A DNA stretch of 50,645 bases from an uncultured Lachnospiraceae bacterium (GTDB lineage Bacteria; Bacillota; Clostridia; Lachnospirales; Lachnospiraceae): positions 1 to 50,645 of the forward strand of contig CATOOV010000020.1 of NCBI GenBank assembly GCA_951801955.1. Reading direction: 5' to 3'. Made by a program: the position numbers and the translations under genes. Under the pieces are notes generated by a model. That model had not been told where the DNA came from, ran no database searches, and saw only the letters and a list, made by a program, of their open reading frames with translations. Within the stretch, counting starts at the first letter, position 1; each line of letters starts with the position of its first letter. Positions 25,001 to 33,334 of this stretch are shown piece by piece.

Positions 25001-25854
25001 CTACCGACATCAAAGATTATGACGTTTATTTAAGGAGTGTGGAGCAGAGCAAGGCTTCCATCAAATCCCTGAAAAAATTGACATTTACCTATAAAGACAA
25101 GGAGAGCGGCGAGGAGTCAAAGATTCCGCTTTCTAAAGTGGCAAAATTTGAAGAGATGGAAAGTATGGCGTCGATTTCCAGGGACGGACAGGAACGTTAT
25201 GTGACAGTGTCTGCGGCGATCGATACAGGCTATAATGTAGGCTTGGTAGGAGACAAAGTAGAGAAGGCTGTGGCGGAATATAAAATGCCAGAAGGATATT
25301 CTGTCAAAATGACAGGGGAAGATGAAAGTATCAATGAGGCAATGGAACAGCTCATGCTGATGCTGGCGCTGGCAATTGCTTTTATCTATTTAATTATGGT
25401 GGCGCAGTTCCAGTCCCTAAAAGCTCCATTTATTATCTTGTTTACAGTTCCCCTTGCCCTGACGGGAGGATTCGGTGCACTGTTAATCAGTAATCATGAA
25501 TTGAGTATTATTGCCATGATTGGATTTATTATGCTTGTAGGTATCATCGTAAACAATGGGATTGTGATGGTGGAATATATTAACCAGCTCCGCCAGGAAG
25601 GCATAGATAAGAGGGAGGCAATCATTACTGCCGGAATGACCCGTCTGCGCCCGATTTTGATGACAGCTATGACCACAATCCTTGCTATGTCAACCACAGC
25701 GCTTGGGTCAGATATGGGTTCAGATATGTCAAGGCCAATGGCAATCGTAACAATCGGAGGAATGATTTATGGAACCATAATGACACTAGTAGTCATCCCT
25801 TGTATTTATGATTTGTTCTACAGCAATAAGAGTATGGTAGAGGAAGAAATTTGA
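22039..25854 (+). CDS. RND-superfamily export permease with inserted coiled-coil
   Basis: About 1271 residues. Helix 1 lies near residues 10-30. The first extracellular loop begins as in AcrB/SwrC proteins (TTYSGASPEQVERVVTQPVE). Helices 2-6 (residues 580-760) contain the proton-relay motif GIGMLVDNSIVVIENIYRM, and the pattern repeats in the C-terminal half (MLVGIIVNNGIVMVEYINQL). Between about residues 190 and 430 sits a long alanine/glutamate/glutamine-rich coiled-coil absent from ordinary RND pumps of about 1050 residues. Start 22039 is chosen because AGGAGG is eight bases upstream; the ATG at 22033 is too close. Likely exports drugs, lipids or peptides across the single membrane. Its stop overlaps the TetR start. 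Confidence 0.88.
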   Translation: MLSKFSVKKAYTVIVGIVLVIILGVVSLSKMSTDLLPSINLPYAIVVTTYSGASPEQVERVVTQPVEGAMASTSNIKNISSTSSNNTSMVVLEFEQTANMDSITVEMRESLDQISSYWPDEVGNPIIMKLNPDMMPIMIAAVEVEGMDTLEISDYTEKELIPEIESVEGVASVSGTGLIEESVQVILRQEKIDEINEKVKASLDEKFSDAENEMASAEDEISSGKNELTSGQQEMANQISDAQNELNDKKIELFQTEADLNNNLAQMQEAKAQTEQGIASLTELQAQVQTLIDTKTKLEQGIAAMKAMKQDAKELEEQLAQVEGGLTQVKAQLAGQEGSPINEESSNEEVVNYIAQKLTEAEQGLVQINGGIAAIESGLQGVADGKATINDTLATLNQSQISGSVEMGSASAQLASGEEKLKESKESFEESKKEAYDSADLNQILTMETLTNILTAQNFSMPAGYITDAGERYMVRVGDAVDSVKALKGMVLMDLGIDGVDVLHLSDVADIAVVDNSDESYARLNGKPGVMLSIEKQTGYSTGDVTHRIYERFERLKKSDENLETSVLMDQGIYIDMIVDSVLNNMIFGAALAILILLVFLKDLKPTLVIAVSIPISVIFAIVLMYFSGVTLNMISLSGLALGIGMLVDNSIVVIENIYRMRSEGLSAKKAAVEGAKQVSGAITASTLTTVCVFAPIVFTEGITRQLFVDMGLTIAYTLLASLVIALTFVPMMGSRMLKKTKETRHPWFDKFQKGYSVILGKLLRVKLLVLLVMAALLVVSMRASLAKGTVFMPEMESTQMTVEITPPEDAEFSDACRLADQVTEKIQSIEDVESVGAMAGGGGFAAGMMGQGGGGNQISLYIILKEDKTLSNEKIAAQITELTKDLKGEINVSSSAMDMGALAGEGLSVQIKGRELDELQKIAGDIKKIVEKVEGTTEVSDGIQEKEQEFRISVNKEKAAKYGMTVAQIYQLVFEQMENETSDATISTDIKDYDVYLRSVEQSKASIKSLKKLTFTYKDKESGEESKIPLSKVAKFEEMESMASISRDGQERYVTVSAAIDTGYNVGLVGDKVEKAVAEYKMPEGYSVKMTGEDESINEAMEQLMLMLALAIAFIYLIMVAQFQSLKAPFIILFTVPLALTGGFGALLISNHELSIIAMIGFIMLVGIIVNNGIVMVEYINQLRQEGIDKREAIITAGMTRLRPILMTAMTTILAMSTTALGSDMGSDMSRPMAIVTIGGMIYGTIMTLVVIPCIYDLFYSNKSMVEEEI

Positions 25855-26540
25855 TGGAAAAGAAATTTTTACAGTCAGAAGATACGTTAAGATCACCAGG
25901 ATACCAGATGACATTTTCTGGTGAAACCACAGATCAAACTTACCCTCCCAAAGTAACGGCAATGTTTGAGGCAGTGCTGGAGCTGTTTTCATCTGGAAGG
26001 GAACTGAATACGCTGAAAGTTTCAGAGATTACAGCAAAAGCGGGAATTGGAAAGGGAACTGCTTATGAGTACTTTTCTACCAAGGAAGAGATGATTGTGG
26101 GAGCCATTGAGTATGAAGCTGCAAGGCATTTTCATGAAATTATCCGTCTCCTTGAGGATGGGCAGAGCTTTTCAGAGATTATTTCCAAAGGGCTTGACAT
26201 GCTGGAAGCGGCAAATGAGAAATACCATGGCATGGCAGTTTTGGAAAAAATTATGCAGGACAGTACCATTTCAGGCAGCAGCCTGTTAAAAGAGCTGGAA
26301 AAACATAAAGGGCAGTGCGGTCTTGGTTTTCACATTACACAGCGGCTGATGGGGCTTGCTAAGGATACAGGCGTGATCCAGGAGACAAATCCATGGAAAG
26401 TTTGGGGAGCCATTCTCTCACAATATGTGCTGTATGCCTTTTACCTCACCCATCAGGATATGGTTCAAGGCATGGAAAAAGTAGATGCAAGGGCTTTTGT
26501 ATATCAAAATATCTTGAAAATATTAAATGGAACCACTTGA
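25854..26540 (+). CDS. TetR-family transcriptional regulator
   Basis: A 228-residue one-component regulator. The N-terminal helix-turn-helix reads LKVSEITAKAGIGKGTAYEY followed by FSTKEEMIVGA (residues 55-90); the rest is an all-helical ligand and dimer domain. Its ATG overlaps the TGA of the exporter (ATGA), with GAGGAAG eight bases upstream, so the two are translationally coupled. By context it should repress the shared promoter through the palindrome at 21980-21991 and be released by a pump substrate. It carries about 45 extra residues before the usual TetR start. Confidence 0.88.
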   Translation: MEKKFLQSEDTLRSPGYQMTFSGETTDQTYPPKVTAMFEAVLELFSSGRELNTLKVSEITAKAGIGKGTAYEYFSTKEEMIVGAIEYEAARHFHEIIRLLEDGQSFSEIISKGLDMLEAANEKYHGMAVLEKIMQDSTISGSSLLKELEKHKGQCGLGFHITQRLMGLAKDTGVIQETNPWKVWGAILSQYVLYAFYLTHQDMVQGMEKVDARAFVYQNILKILNGTT

Positions 26541-26565
26541 CAAGAGAGAATGGAACGTTTAAAAT
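26537..26565 (+). promoter_or_regulatory. Sigma-A promoter of valS
   Basis: TTGACA (26537-26542), a 17-base spacer, and TAAAAT (26560-26565). The -35 overlaps the tetR stop codon. Transcription would start near 26572 and run through the T-box leader. Confidence 0.7.
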
Positions 26566-26634
26566 CAAGAACAATCCACACTTTTTTCAGAGGAAAGAAG
26601 GGGAACAGTTTATCTGTTAAATTGCAAAGGTAGT

Positions 26635-26915
26635 GAGAAAGAGGAGTACGCAGACAATGATCTTTTCAGAGAGGGCAGCCCACAGGCTGGGAGGCTGCTT
26701 AAAGAAAGGTTTGCGGAAGGTAGCTTTTGAACCGGAAGGCGGAACGAAATATATCATATGATTCAAGCTGTGGTCAGCGATTCGTATGTTTTCAGTATGT
26801 TTTCACGGGTGATCTCCGTTACAGGATCTCAGAGATGTGCGCAGTCAGCGCATAAATAAAGGTGGTACCGCGCTCATACGCCCTTTGCCGATAGTCTCGG
26901 TAAAGGGTGTTTTTT
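26635..26915 (+). ncRNA. T-box leader (tRNA-Val responsive) of valS
   Basis: The leader opens with the Stem I signature GAAAGAGGAGTACG, has the AGAGAGGG and GGCTGGGAGGCTGC features, and ends with the T-box AAAGGTGGTACCGCG (about 26858-26872). The TGGT in the T-box would pair with an ACCA tRNA end, as expected for an A discriminator. GTA at 26720-26722 is a plausible valine specifier but is not certain. The terminator stem CGCCCTTTGCCGA/TCGGTAAAGGGTG followed by T6 spans 26878-26915. Uncharged tRNA-Val would stabilise the antiterminator and let valS be transcribed. Confidence 0.92.
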
Positions 26916-26916
26916 G

Positions 26917-27141
26917 TATAGGGAATTCCTCCGAATTTCCTATATGAGAAAATAAATATGCGCACGCGTACAAGCGGTAACTATTGCTACGCAATTGTGC
27001 CCAGCGCAGAACAAAAAACAATTATGCTCACTCGTGTAAGAGGAAAATGTCGCTGAGTGACTGCACGCGGCACAGCAAAGCGTGCAAACCCCTTCTCCAA
27101 AGAGTGGAGGAAGGGGATGGCGTGGGTTGCCCACTTTGTTT
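26917..27141 (+). repeat. Dispersed element C, copy 1
   Basis: A leading hairpin (TATAGGGAATT at 26917-26927 and AATTTCCTATA at 26934-26944) is followed by ATGCGCACGCGTACAAGCGG, ATTGCTACGCAATTGTGC, GCAAAGCGTGCAAACCCC and a closing GTTGCCCACTTTGTTTG. The same order recurs at 45001-45180. Compared with that copy it carries about 70 extra bases in the middle. It lies between the T-box terminator and valS, inside the valS transcript. Confidence 0.65.
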
Positions 27142-27156
27142 GAAAGGAGAATGGCT

Positions 27157-29805
27157 ATGAGTAAAGAATTAGCAAAAACATATGATCCCAAGGACATTGA
27201 GGATCGGCTTTATCAGAAATGGGAAAAAAATAAATATTTTCACGCAAAAGTGGATAGGGAAAGAAAGCCTTTTACGATTGTGATGCCGCCCCCGAATATC
27301 ACTGGGCAGCTCCATATGGGTCATGCCTTAGACAATACCATGCAGGATATTTTGATTCGTTATAAGCGTATGCAGGGATATAATGCATTGTGGCAGCCTG
27401 GCACGGACCATGCTTCCATAGCAACAGAGGTAAAAGTGATTGAATCCTTAAAGGAACAGGGAATCGACAAGAAAGAACTGGGCAGGGAAGGGTTTCTGAA
27501 AAAAGCATGGGAATGGAAGGAAGAATACGGCGGGCGTATTATTAAGCAATTAAAAAAATTAGGTTCCTCTGCCGACTGGGACAGAGAGCGTTTTACGATG
27601 GACGAGGGATGTTCCAAGGCTGTACAGGAAGTATTTATCAAGTTATATGAAAAAGGACTGATTTACAAAGGTTCCAGGATTGTCAACTGGTGCCCGGTAT
27701 GTAAGACTTCCATTTCTGACGCAGAAGTGGAACACGAAGAGCAAGATGGCTTTTTTTGGCATATTAATTATCCTGTAAAGGGTGAGGAGGGCAGGTTTGT
27801 AGAGATTGCTACCACCAGGCCAGAAACCCTTTTAGGCGATACGGCAGTAGCGGTGAACCCAGATGATGAGCGGTATCAGGATATTATAGGAAAAACTTTG
27901 GTTCTTCCCCTGGTGGGGCGTGAAATTCCAGTAGTGGCAGACCATTATGTAGATAAAGAATTTGGAACCGGCTGTGTAAAGATTACGCCTGCGCACGATC
28001 CCAATGACTTTGAAGTTGGCAAACGCCACAGCTTGCCAGAGATCAATGTGTTAAATGATGATGCAACCATCAATAAGAATGGCGGCAAGTACGAAGGTAT
28101 GGATCGCTATGAGGCAAGAAAATTGATGGTACAGGAATTAGAGGAACAGGGCTTATTGGTTAAGATAGTGCCCCATTCCCATAATGTAGGAACTCACGAC
28201 CGATGCAGTACGACCGTGGAGCCGATGGTCAAACAGCAGTGGTTTGTAAAGATGGATGAGCTGATAAAACCGGCGGTGGAAGCAGTAAAAGACGGCACGA
28301 TTACCCTGCTTCCTGAGAGGATGGATAAGACGTATTTCAACTGGACAGATAATATCCGGGATTGGTGTATCTCCAGGCAGCTTTGGTGGGGGCATCGGAT
28401 TCCGGCATATTATTGCGCAGACTGCAACGAATTTGTAGTGGCAAGAGAGAATCCTGGAAAATGCCCCAAGTGTGGATGCACCCATATGACTCAGGATGAA
28501 GATACCCTGGATACCTGGTTTTCTTCTGCACTGTGGCCGTTTTCTACATTGGGATGGCCCCAAAAGACAGGGGATTTGGACTATTTTTATCCGAATGACG
28601 TACTAGTGACAGGATATGATATTATTTTCTTCTGGGTAATCCGCATGATTTTTTCTGGTTTTGAGCAGATGGGTGAGGCTCCATTTAAAACAGTACTGTT
28701 CCATGGTTTAGTGCGGGACTCCCAGGGGCGGAAAATGAGCAAATCCCTTGGAAATGGGATTGACCCCTTGGAAGTAATTGATAAGTATGGTGCAGATGCG
28801 CTGAGGCTGACTTTAATTACTGGAAATGCTCCAGGGAATGATATGCGTTTTTATTGGGAGCGGGTGGAGGCTTCCCGGAATTTTGCCAACAAGGTATGGA
28901 ATGCCTCCCGGTTTATTATGATGAATATAGGTGAGGAAACCCTTGAGGCGCCCAAAATGGAACAGCTTGCCGTGGAGGACCAGTGGATTTTATCCAGAGT
29001 CAATACTCTTGTGAAAGATGTCACAGAGAATATGGAAAAATATGAACTGGGTATCGCAGTACAGAAAGTCTATGATTTTATTTGGGATGAATTTTGCGAC
29101 TGGTATATTGAGATTGCAAAGGCCAGGACATTTAATAAGGAAGCGTGCCTTGAATCTGCGAAAGTGGCAATGTGGACGTTAAAGACCGTGCTGATACATG
29201 CCTTGAAGCTTCTCCATCCATATATGCCTTTTATCACGGAGGAGATTTTCTGCACCATGCAGAAGGAAGAAGAAACAATTATGCTGTCCCAGTGGCCTGA
29301 ATATCAGGAGGCGTGGCATTTTGCCAAAGCAGAAGAGGCAGTAGGGCATATCAAGGATCTGATAAAGGGAATCCGCAATACCAGGACATCGATGGAAGTT
29401 CCACCCAGCAGGAAGGCAAAAGTATTTATCGTAACAGAGGATCCAGGGCTAAAAGACACGTTTGAGACAATGAAGAAGGCATATACCCTTCTTGCAAGCG
29501 CAAGTGAAATCCAGGTACAACAAGATAAATCAGGGATTGCAGAAGACGCTGTCTCAGTGGTAATTCCTGGCGCAGTGGTGTTCCTTCCACTGGAAGATTT
29601 GGTGGACTTTGAGAAGGAGAAAGAACGGCTCCAAAAAGAAAAGGAGCGTTTAAGAAAAGAACTCTCCCGTTCTAAGGGGATGCTTTCTAATGAAAATTTC
29701 TTAAAACGGGCGCCAGAGGCGAAAGTCCAGGAGGAAAAGGACAAATTAGCAAAGTATGAACAGATGATGGCGCAGGTCGAGGAACGCCTGGCACAGATGA
29801 AATAG
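27157..29805 (+). CDS. valS: Valyl-tRNA synthetase
   Basis: An 882-residue class I aminoacyl-tRNA synthetase that charges tRNA-Val. The HIGH-type motif reads [15 protein letters not shown] near residue 45 and the KMSKS motif [11 protein letters not shown] near 525. The connective-peptide editing domain lies between ([10 protein letters not shown] and [15 protein letters not shown]). The C-terminal coiled-coil arm ([20 protein letters not shown]) is characteristic of ValS. AGGAGA stands six bases before the ATG at 27157; the in-frame ATG at 27151 is too close, and a longer frame into element C is not credible. Control is by the T-box at 26635-26915. Confidence 0.97.
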   Translation: MSKELAKTYDPKDIEDRLYQKWEKNKYFHAKVDRERKPFTIVMPPPNITGQLHMGHALDNTMQDILIRYKRMQGYNALWQPGTDHASIATEVKVIESLKEQGIDKKELGREGFLKKAWEWKEEYGGRIIKQLKKLGSSADWDRERFTMDEGCSKAVQEVFIKLYEKGLIYKGSRIVNWCPVCKTSISDAEVEHEEQDGFFWHINYPVKGEEGRFVEIATTRPETLLGDTAVAVNPDDERYQDIIGKTLVLPLVGREIPVVADHYVDKEFGTGCVKITPAHDPNDFEVGKRHSLPEINVLNDDATINKNGGKYEGMDRYEARKLMVQELEEQGLLVKIVPHSHNVGTHDRCSTTVEPMVKQQWFVKMDELIKPAVEAVKDGTITLLPERMDKTYFNWTDNIRDWCISRQLWWGHRIPAYYCADCNEFVVARENPGKCPKCGCTHMTQDEDTLDTWFSSALWPFSTLGWPQKTGDLDYFYPNDVLVTGYDIIFFWVIRMIFSGFEQMGEAPFKTVLFHGLVRDSQGRKMSKSLGNGIDPLEVIDKYGADALRLTLITGNAPGNDMRFYWERVEASRNFANKVWNASRFIMMNIGEETLEAPKMEQLAVEDQWILSRVNTLVKDVTENMEKYELGIAVQKVYDFIWDEFCDWYIEIAKARTFNKEACLESAKVAMWTLKTVLIHALKLLHPYMPFITEEIFCTMQKEEETIMLSQWPEYQEAWHFAKAEEAVGHIKDLIKGIRNTRTSMEVPPSRKAKVFIVTEDPGLKDTFETMKKAYTLLASASEIQVQQDKSGIAEDAVSVVIPGAVVFLPLEDLVDFEKEKERLQKEKERLRKELSRSKGMLSNENFLKRAPEAKVQEEKDKLAKYEQMMAQVEERLAQMK

Positions 29806-29830
29806 GGCAGATTCATCTCATAGAAGGAGA

Positions 29831-29923
29831 CTCCCACTTCTATACCTTATGATACGCTGAATGGCATAATGGGATGCCCTTTGGATACAAGTGGTGGGTA
29901 AAACATATTTATTTCAGTGGGAG
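29831..29923. repeat. Dispersed element A, copy 2
   Basis: It has the same 93-bp length and the same CTCCCACT/AGTGGGAG ends as 3800-3892, with about ten differences. It lies 25 bases after valS. The rest of the 29806-30148 gap holds a partial element B-like piece (about 29955-29995), AT-rich DNA and the ribosome site of the next gene. Confidence 0.75.
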
Positions 29924-30148
29924 TTTGGTCTCCGATTGAGATAAAAGCCTCCAGCACACCCCTGCAGTAAGAACGCAGACCACGTTCTTAAATTGGCATT
30001 TATCACAAAAGATAAAGTGACAATCGCTTCAGAATTGGAAAAATTGAGAAATCTTGCAAAAAAGATTGAAAAAACTCTAAAATCTTGTTAATATAAGATA
30101 TATAGCGGTATTTTTGACAGAAATTCCAAAGTAAGGGGGGAATCTGTA

Positions 30149-31510
30149 ATGGCAGCATTAACGAAGAATGACCCAACAATTAGATTAAGCCGTGATAACA
30201 TGAAAGCATACCTTTGTTTGCCGAACCCGGAATTAGAGGGCTATAGCCAAAGTGACGTTGCACGGGTATTGAAGAACAGTGGTGTGTCCTATGGGATTAA
30301 AGAAGATATAGTTCAAAAAATGATAGATCATCAAATTTATAATGAGGAAGTCCTTATAGCTGAAGGTGTAAGGCCGGAGGATGGCGTGGACGGCTACTAT
30401 GAATATAAGTTTGACATGAATTTTAGCAAAAAGCCCAAGGTGAAACCAGATGGTTCTGTGGATTACTGGAGCATCAAAATGGTAGAAATGGTCACAGAAG
30501 GTCAAGTAATTGCCGTATATCATAAGGCAATCCAGGGCAAAGACGGCATGGATACAAAAGGAAAGCCAGTGATGGCGAAGCGTGGAAGGGATTTGGTTCC
30601 ACTGCGGGGCAAGGGATTTGAGCGTTCTGAGGATGGTAATACTTATACATCCCTGATGGACGGCAAGATTGACATGAGCGGAGAGCGGATTGTCATTTTA
30701 CCAGTGTATGAAATCAATGGCAATGTAGATTTATCTATTGGGAATATTGATTTCCGGGGTGACGTCATTATTCACGGCAGTATATGCAGTGGTGTGATGG
30801 TGAAGGCTACCGGGACAGTTACCGTAGATGGCATTGTGGAAGGCGCAAGCATTGAGGCAGGGAAAGATATCGTGCTTCGAAGCGGAGTTATGGGAGCTTC
30901 CAGGGCAAGTATTACGTCCAGAGGAAATATTTCCGCGAAATTTTTTGAGTATACCAGAGTACATGCAAATGGAACCATTCAGGCTGATGTATTTTTGAAC
31001 TGCCAGGTTTCCTGTGGCGAGAGTATTATTCTTGACGGGAAGAAAGCAAGCATTATTGGCGGTGAAGTAGGCGCCATCCAGAGCATAGAAGTGAATACAC
31101 TGGGCAGTGACGGTGAGGTAAAGACAGCGGTAAGGATTGGAAACAGTCCTTCTGTTATGCGCAGGATTGGAGTACTGAAGAATAAGATACAGGTGGAAAA
31201 AGCAAACCTTGCGAAAATTGAAGAGGGATTGAAGCTTTTGCAGGATATGAAGAATGACCCGCGGCGGACAGATCTTCTGCGTGTCAAGATACGGGATACG
31301 GCTTTGCTTGCTGGAGATACGGCAGAATTGGAGAAGTTGGAAGATCAAATAGAACGCGCAAGAGGCGGTCGCGTCAGGGTATATGGGGATGTATATCCAG
31401 GCGTTAAGGTTGAAATTGATGAACTTCGGGTGGTCATGAAAGAAAAACAGAGACATTTAGAGTTTGTAAAGGAACATAATAAGATCCATATGTGTGCACT
31501 GGAAGCTTAG
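30149..31510 (+). CDS. FapA-family (DUF342) protein
   Basis: A 453-residue cytoplasmic protein. The N-terminal region (residues 20-150) has DUF342 features (RPEDGVDGYYEYKF, KAIQGKDGMDTKGKPV). The centre (about 190-330) is a glycine/valine-rich beta-helix of repeated rungs such as GDVIIHGSICSGVMVKATG and GIVEGASIEAGKDIVLRSG. A coiled-coil segment follows (IQVEKANLAKIEEGLKLLQD). Relatives are called FapA or flagellar assembly protein A, with roles in polar or spore-related assembly, but function is poorly settled. AAGGGGGG precedes the ATG. No flagellar gene is nearby, so a general scaffold role is as likely. Confidence 0.85.
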   Translation: MAALTKNDPTIRLSRDNMKAYLCLPNPELEGYSQSDVARVLKNSGVSYGIKEDIVQKMIDHQIYNEEVLIAEGVRPEDGVDGYYEYKFDMNFSKKPKVKPDGSVDYWSIKMVEMVTEGQVIAVYHKAIQGKDGMDTKGKPVMAKRGRDLVPLRGKGFERSEDGNTYTSLMDGKIDMSGERIVILPVYEINGNVDLSIGNIDFRGDVIIHGSICSGVMVKATGTVTVDGIVEGASIEAGKDIVLRSGVMGASRASITSRGNISAKFFEYTRVHANGTIQADVFLNCQVSCGESIILDGKKASIIGGEVGAIQSIEVNTLGSDGEVKTAVRIGNSPSVMRRIGVLKNKIQVEKANLAKIEEGLKLLQDMKNDPRRTDLLRVKIRDTALLAGDTAELEKLEDQIERARGGRVRVYGDVYPGVKVEIDELRVVMKEKQRHLEFVKEHNKIHMCALEA

Positions 31511-31565
31511 AGTGGATGTTGAAGGTTCCAAAGTTTATACTTTTGTATTAAAAAGAATATAAGAT

Positions 31566-31655
31566 GGGGCTGTTGCAGAACAGAATTTTATACCATATGC
31601 GGATTGGATTCCGATTCACAGCAATTGGTAGTAAAATTTATTCTGTTGCAGCCCC
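31566..31655. repeat. Hairpin element D, copy 2
   Basis: A 90-bp palindrome with arms GGGGCTGTTGCAGAACAGAA and TTATTCTGTTGCAGCCCC. The ends match element D copy 1 (17335-17433) while the centre differs. It lies between the FapA-like gene and folC, downstream of the former, so it may also act as its terminator. Nothing else is evident in 31511-31794 beyond the folC ribosome site. Confidence 0.6.
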
Positions 31656-31794
31656 TAAATGTTTCGGTCACGAATTTCAGTTGTTGAATTTTGTCATACG
31701 AAAAAATCATGTTTTTTGTAATTGGGACTGGATTTCATCACTTCACTGTATTATAATATCCGCGAAAGCCATCAGACATATTGAGGAAAACAAG

Positions 31795-33102
31795 ATGAGG
31801 ACATATGAGGAAACCGTGGAGGCAATTCTGGAAATTCCGAAGTTTACTTCCAAAAATAAATTACAGCATACAAGGGAACTGCTCTGCCGATTAGGAAATC
31901 CCCAGGAAAATTTCCAAGTGGTCCATGTGGCAGGGAGTAATGGAAAAGGGAGTGTCTGCGCCTTTATTGAGAGCGTGCTGCGCCATGCCGGAAAGCGAAC
32001 AGGGCTGTTTACATCGCCCCATTTGGTTTATATGGAGGAACGTTTTGCCCTGGAGGGAAAACCCTGTGACAGAGAGATGTTTGTAAAGGCGGCGGACAAG
32101 GTATGGGGCGCAGTGGCATCTATGATGGAAGAAGGGCTGCCCCATCCTACATTTTTTGAGTTTCTTTTTGCAGTGGGGATGGTGATATTTGCAAAAGGGC
32201 AGGTGGAATATGCAGTAGTTGAAACAGGGCTTGGGGGAAGGCTGGATGCAACCAATATAATTGAATATCCCATTTTTACTGTAATTACAGCAATCAGTCT
32301 GGAACATACAGAAATTTTAGGAGACACCATTGAAAAAATTGCGGCAGAAAAAGCTGGAATTCTAAAACCAGGGATTCCGGTAGCGTTTGATGCCTCCTCG
32401 CAAGAAGCGAATAGAGTGGTCTTACAAAGGGCAAAAGAGCTGGAATGTCCGGTATATCCGGTATTTCCTAAGAACATTAAGATTTTATTAAACACAGGAA
32501 AAAAGATTGCATTTTCTTATGTTTCTGGTTATGATGTTACTGAACTAAAAATTCCCTTTGGCGCGCCTTACCAGGCTGGGAATGCTGCACTAGCCCTGCA
32601 GGTGGTAAACGGCATTGCACAGACGGTGGATATTTCAAAGGACGACATTCGAAGAGGGTTTGCACAGACAAGCTGGAAAGGGCGTATGCAGCAGGTCCGG
32701 GAAGAAGTATATTTCGATGGGGCACACAATTTGGAGGGAATTGAAAAATTTTTAGAGGCAGCAGGGCAGGTTGCTAAAACGTCTAGTATTTTGTTGTTTT
32801 CGATGGTCAAAGAGAAAGATTACGTGCAGGTGGCAGAGTCTCTGTTAAGCCGTGGAAACTGGGAAGAAATTATTGTTACCACAGTTCCTGGAGACCGCGG
32901 TGTGGACAGCGGGGCATTGACAGAGTTATTTGCGCAGATTGTGAAACAGACGCATCTGCCAATAAGAATAAAAGGTATCAGAGAGATTGAAGAGGCATAT
33001 GCGTATGCACTGAAAGCAAAGAAACCAGGGCAGACTCTGTTTTGTGCAGGTTCCCTGTATCTTATTGGTGAATTGGAACGTATAACAGGAGGTATGGAAT
33101 GA
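31795..33102 (+). CDS. folC: Folylpolyglutamate synthase / dihydrofolate synthase
   Basis: A 435-residue cytoplasmic ligase that adds glutamate to (dihydro)folate using ATP. Diagnostic motifs are the P-loop VVHVAGSNGKGSVCAF near residue 45, the folate-binding TGLFTSPHL near 75, VETGLGGRLDATN near 145, TAISLEHTEILGDTIEKIAAEKAGI near 165-190 (cited in part), and YFDGAHNLEGIE near 305. GAGG lies nine bases before the ATG at 31795; longer upstream frames run into element D. Its last bases overlap the ATG of the 47-residue gene. Proximity to valS is common in Firmicutes. Confidence 0.95.
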   Translation: MRTYEETVEAILEIPKFTSKNKLQHTRELLCRLGNPQENFQVVHVAGSNGKGSVCAFIESVLRHAGKRTGLFTSPHLVYMEERFALEGKPCDREMFVKAADKVWGAVASMMEEGLPHPTFFEFLFAVGMVIFAKGQVEYAVVETGLGGRLDATNIIEYPIFTVITAISLEHTEILGDTIEKIAAEKAGILKPGIPVAFDASSQEANRVVLQRAKELECPVYPVFPKNIKILLNTGKKIAFSYVSGYDVTELKIPFGAPYQAGNAALALQVVNGIAQTVDISKDDIRRGFAQTSWKGRMQQVREEVYFDGAHNLEGIEKFLEAAGQVAKTSSILLFSMVKEKDYVQVAESLLSRGNWEEIIVTTVPGDRGVDSGALTELFAQIVKQTHLPIRIKGIREIEEAYAYALKAKKPGQTLFCAGSLYLIGELERITGGME

Positions 33103-33242
33103 TTAACTTTGAGGAAGAATTGAAGAAATTTAAGCCAAGCCTGGAAGTGGAAGAGGCTGAGGATGCCATATATGACAGGGATTTGACGGATATGACAGAT
33201 ATTATGCAGGAAATTATCAAGGAAGCAAGACAACAGCGGTAA
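33099..33242 (+). CDS. Small acidic protein of unknown function (47 aa)
   Basis: It starts within the last codon of folC (ATGA overlap), with a perfect AGGAGG six bases upstream, so it is translationally coupled. The 47-residue product is charged and helical, rich in glutamate and aspartate (FEEELKKFKPSLEVEEAEDA), with no membrane segment or cysteine. I do not recognise a family. The ribosome site and coupling make it likely to be real. Confidence 0.7.
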   Translation: MINFEEELKKFKPSLEVEEAEDAIYDRDLTDMTDIMQEIIKEARQQR

Positions 33243-33334
33243 ATAGTTACGGACAGGTAATTGTGAAACATTATGGTTTGATCATCCCGCAGTTTCAAAT
33301 TACTGGAATAGTTACAAGGCAGGAAAGGAATTAT

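Noticed and set aside
27082..27156. Longer N-terminus for valS
   Set aside because: It would translate through repeat element C; the ribosome site fits 27157.
31564..31794. Longer folC start
   Set aside because: It covers hairpin element D, and the P-loop position fits the start at 31795.
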